Assembly (NCBI GenBank): GCA_905479945.1
Contig: CAJQOP010000073.1
Span: 1 to 51,458, forward strand
Length of the DNA stretch: 51,458 nt
Origin: an uncultured Glaciecola sp.
GTDB lineage: Bacteria; Pseudomonadota; Gammaproteobacteria; Enterobacterales; Alteromonadaceae
Direction: 5' to 3'
Shown piece after piece: positions 49,204-51,458 of this stretch. The position numbers were made by a program, and so were the translations under genes. The notes beneath the pieces are model-generated. The model ran no database searches. It was not told the origin of the DNA and saw only the letters and a list, made by a program, of their open reading frames with translations. Positions within the stretch are counted from its first letter, which is position 1. Every line of letters starts with the position of its first letter.

Positions 49204-49253
49204 TAGTTAAAAAAGCTGTTCTTGTTCTTAATTTTGACACTATTATAGTAACT

Positions 49254-49577
49254 ATGACAAAAGAAAATATCATCAGCACTGACGGCGAAAAGCAAATTGA
49301 TGCTGTTAAAAAGAAAGTTGAGCCACCACCCATGTATAAGGTGATGCTTAATAATGACGACTATACGCCAATGGATTTCGTGATCGAAGTACTCGTTACT
49401 TTCTTCAGTATAGATTCTGAGAAAGCAAATCAACTAATGCTTGCCGTCCATTATCAAGGTAAAGCAGTTTGTGGCATATATACTGCAGAGATTGCAGAGA
49501 CAAAAGTGATGCAAGTAAATCAATATTCACGCAAGAATCAGCATCCATTGATGTGTTCAATGGAACCGGCGCAATAG
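49254..49577 (+). CDS. clpS: ClpAP adaptor protein ClpS
   Basis: 107-residue N-end-rule adaptor delivering substrates with destabilising N-terminal residues to ClpA. A flexible N-terminus of ~25 residues is followed by the folded core [24 protein letters not shown], which carries the NDD and TPM residues of the substrate pocket, and by ALxVHxxG-type residues ([24 protein letters not shown]) that contact the ClpA N-domain. Length equals E. coli ClpS (106) within one residue. clpA starts 12 bp downstream. Confidence 0.97.
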   Translation: MTKENIISTDGEKQIDAVKKKVEPPPMYKVMLNNDDYTPMDFVIEVLVTFFSIDSEKANQLMLAVHYQGKAVCGIYTAEIAETKVMQVNQYSRKNQHPLMCSMEPAQ

Positions 49578-49589
49578 TAAGGGGAAGAA

Positions 49590-51458
49590 ATGTTAAATAA
49601 AGATTTAGAGCAAACATTAAATGAAGCCTTTGTTTTCGCGCGTCAGCATCGTCATGAATTCATGACTGTTGAGCATTTATTATTAATGTTACTCGACAAT
49701 TCTGCCGCTCAAGAGGCGCTCAAAGCATGCGGTGCAAGTATTGAGGCTCTGCGCTCCGAACTCACTGAGTTCGTCAATGAAACTACGCCGTTGATGTCAG
49801 AACAACAAAGCACAGAGCGTGAAACCCAACCAACCTTAGGCTTCCAACGTGTATTGCAGCGTGCTGTGTTCCATGTGCAATCATCGGGCAAAGGTGAAGT
49901 GACGGGGGCTAATGTATTAGTTGCTATATTTAGTGAACAAGAATCTCAAGCGGTATACGTTCTTAAAAAAGCCGATGTAACGCGCTTGGATGTAGTTAAC
50001 TTTATTTCACATGGAGTTAGTAAAGCGGAAGACGAATCTGATAGCTCAGAAGAAATTCAAGAAGAGGGTAGTGAAGGCGAAGAAGACCAATCAATGCTTT
50101 CTAAGTACGCAACTAACCTAAATGTTGCCGCAAAAGCAGGCAAAATTGACCCTCTTATCGGCCGCGACCAAGAACTAGAACGAAGTATTCAAATTTTATG
50201 TCGACGCCGCAAGAATAATCCATTGTTAGTGGGTGAAGCTGGTGTTGGTAAAACGGCAATAGCCGAAGGACTTGCATACAGGATCGTGCAAGAAGATGTG
50301 CCGGATGTTATTGCATCCTCTACTGTTTATTCACTAGATTTAGGTGGTTTGTTAGCCGGCACAAAGTATAGAGGTGATTTCGAAAAACGCTTAAAAGGTA
50401 TTTTGAAAGAACTCAGCAAAGATCCTGATGCAATTCTTTTTATTGATGAAATTCATACTATTATTGGCGCAGGAGCAGCTTCTGGCGGAGTAATGGACGC
50501 GTCTAATTTGCTAAAGCCTAAATTGAGCAGTGGTGAGCTTAGATGTATTGGTTCGACAACATACCAAGAGTACCAAGGTGTGTTCGAGAAAGATCGTGCA
50601 CTTGCACGCCGATTCCAGAAAATAGATGTCGTTGAACCGAGCGTGCTTGACACTACAAAAATATTAATGGGATTAAAGTCACGTTATGAAGAACATCATA
50701 GTGTCCGTTTTACTCATAAAGCATTAGCCGCCGCCGCTGAATTGTCAGCCAAATATATTAATGAGCGCTTTCTGCCTGATAAAGCCATTGACGTTATGGA
50801 CGAAGCGGGCGCAAGTCAGCGTTTGTTGCCAGCTTCTAAACGTAAAAAGACAATAAACGTGAGCGACATTGAACAAGTTGTTTCGAAAATTGCACGTATT
50901 CCTGAGAAGTCTGTGTCGTCTTCTGATAAAGAAGTTTTGAAGAATCTTTCTCGTAACCTTAAATTGGTAGTGTTCGGGCAAGACCAAGCTATAGGAACGC
51001 TTTCAGACGCTATTCAATTATCTCGCTCTGGTTTAGGCATTGAAACAAAGCCAATTGGCAATTTTTTGTTTGCCGGTCCTACTGGCGTAGGTAAAACAGA
51101 AGTAACCCAACAGTTAGCAAAGGTAATGGGCGTAGAGTTGGTTCGCTTCGATATGTCTGAGTATATGGAACGCCATGCAGTGTCTCGTCTAATTGGAGCA
51201 CCTCCGGGCTATGTTGGTTACGATCAAGGTGGTTTACTCACCGATGCAGTAATTAAAAACCCTTATTGCGTGGTGCTCTTGGATGAGATGGAAAAAGCGC
51301 ATACTGATATTTACAATATATTATTGCAAGTGATGGACCATGGCACCCTGACCGATAATAACGGACGCAAAGTTGACTTTAGAAACGTTGTTTTGGTAAT
51401 GACAACCAATGCGGGTGTTCAGCAAACTATGCGCAATTCGATAGGCTTCAAGGATCAA
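49590..51458 (+). CDS. clpA: ATP-dependent Clp protease ATP-binding subunit ClpA (partial, right edge)
   Basis: The first 623 residues are inside the window; the frame is open at the right edge (E. coli ClpA has 758). The protein unfolds substrates for ClpP. The N-domain starts [19 protein letters not shown] and contains [11 protein letters not shown]. An acidic linker rich in Glu and Ser is near residues 145-165. AAA+ domain 1 has Walker A GEAGVGKT and Walker B LFIDEIHT; domain 2 begins with Walker [16 protein letters not shown], followed by the Walker B-type [19 protein letters not shown] stands 4 bases before the ATG. It is co-transcribed with clpS. Confidence 0.97.
   Translation, partial: MLNKDLEQTLNEAFVFARQHRHEFMTVEHLLLMLLDNSAAQEALKACGASIEALRSELTEFVNETTPLMSEQQSTERETQPTLGFQRVLQRAVFHVQSSGKGEVTGANVLVAIFSEQESQAVYVLKKADVTRLDVVNFISHGVSKAEDESDSSEEIQEEGSEGEEDQSMLSKYATNLNVAAKAGKIDPLIGRDQELERSIQILCRRRKNNPLLVGEAGVGKTAIAEGLAYRIVQEDVPDVIASSTVYSLDLGGLLAGTKYRGDFEKRLKGILKELSKDPDAILFIDEIHTIIGAGAASGGVMDASNLLKPKLSSGELRCIGSTTYQEYQGVFEKDRALARRFQKIDVVEPSVLDTTKILMGLKSRYEEHHSVRFTHKALAAAAELSAKYINERFLPDKAIDVMDEAGASQRLLPASKRKKTINVSDIEQVVSKIARIPEKSVSSSDKEVLKNLSRNLKLVVFGQDQAIGTLSDAIQLSRSGLGIETKPIGNFLFAGPTGVGKTEVTQQLAKVMGVELVRFDMSEYMERHAVSRLIGAPPGYVGYDQGGLLTDAVIKNPYCVVLLDEMEKAHTDIYNILLQVMDHGTLTDNNGRKVDFRNVVLVMTTNAGVQQTMRNSIGFKDQ

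Noticed and set aside
49234..49253. TTGACA directly before the clpS ATG
   Set aside because: A matching -10 would fall inside the clpS coding region; the TTGACA at 49174 fits better.

Overview
The window is a gene-dense, roughly 40% GC bacterial chromosome segment whose gene content and order match the housekeeping core of Gammaproteobacteria. Several neighbourhoods keep Escherichia coli-type synteny: dapB-carA-carB; ubiF divergent from miaB-phoH(ybeZ)-ybeY-corC(ybeX)-lnt, followed by a Met-Leu-Gln-Gln tRNA cluster; lolB-ispE-prs divergent from hemA-prfA-prmC-sirB-kdsA; mnmA-hflD-purB-...-roxA; and cspD divergent from clpS-clpA. A Na+/H+ Mrp antiporter operon, a monomeric NADP-isocitrate dehydrogenase, a SulP transporter and an AGCS Na+/amino-acid symporter point to a marine member of Alteromonadales (an Alteromonadaceae/Glaciecola-like bacterium). 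That placement is inference from content and protein flavour, not a measured phylogeny.

Layout: 1-1833 holds a c'-type cytochrome (+), a possible 30-residue peptide gene and a convergent cytochrome b561 (-). 1968-8199 holds dapB, the carAB operon behind a long leader, and greA, all +. 8345-16465 holds a SulP anion transporter (-) divergent from the six-gene Mrp operon (+), in which MrpA and MrpB are fused. 16526-22204 is the lnt/corC/ybeY/phoH/miaB block (-), read away from ubiF and a small membrane protein (+). 24375-33116 is almost entirely minus strand: AGCS symporter, four tRNAs, ychF, pth, rplY, a lipoprotein, an unknown repeat-bearing gene, prs, a further tRNA-Gln, ispE and lolB. 33436-39011 is a plus-strand run: hemA, prfA, prmC, sirB, kdsA and an alpha/beta hydrolase. 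Then come ychJ (-), icd (+), and a minus-strand block of roxA, a membrane adenylate cyclase, purB, hflD, mnmA, rluE and cspD. The window ends in clpS and a clpA gene cut by the right edge.

Functionally the genes cover translation and tRNA modification (miaB, mnmA, rluE, prfA, prmC, roxA, rplY, pth, ychF, five tRNAs), ribosome and RNA quality control (ybeY, phoH), proteolysis (clpSA), nucleotide, lysine, haem, ubiquinone, isoprenoid and KDO synthesis (carAB, purB, prs, dapB, hemA, ubiF, ispE, kdsA), lipoprotein maturation and sorting (lnt, lolB) and sodium/pH homeostasis (Mrp). I see no insertion sequence, prophage, CRISPR array, toxin-antitoxin pair or defence island, and no clear new multi-gene system. 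The items that merit a second look are small: an lnt gene with no standard start codon at the expected N-terminus, a YbeY with a ~50-residue insertion, in-frame short tandem repeats in two genes, three possible very small membrane-peptide genes, a class III adenylate cyclase sitting where E. coli has phoPQ, and several clean dyads in promoter regions.
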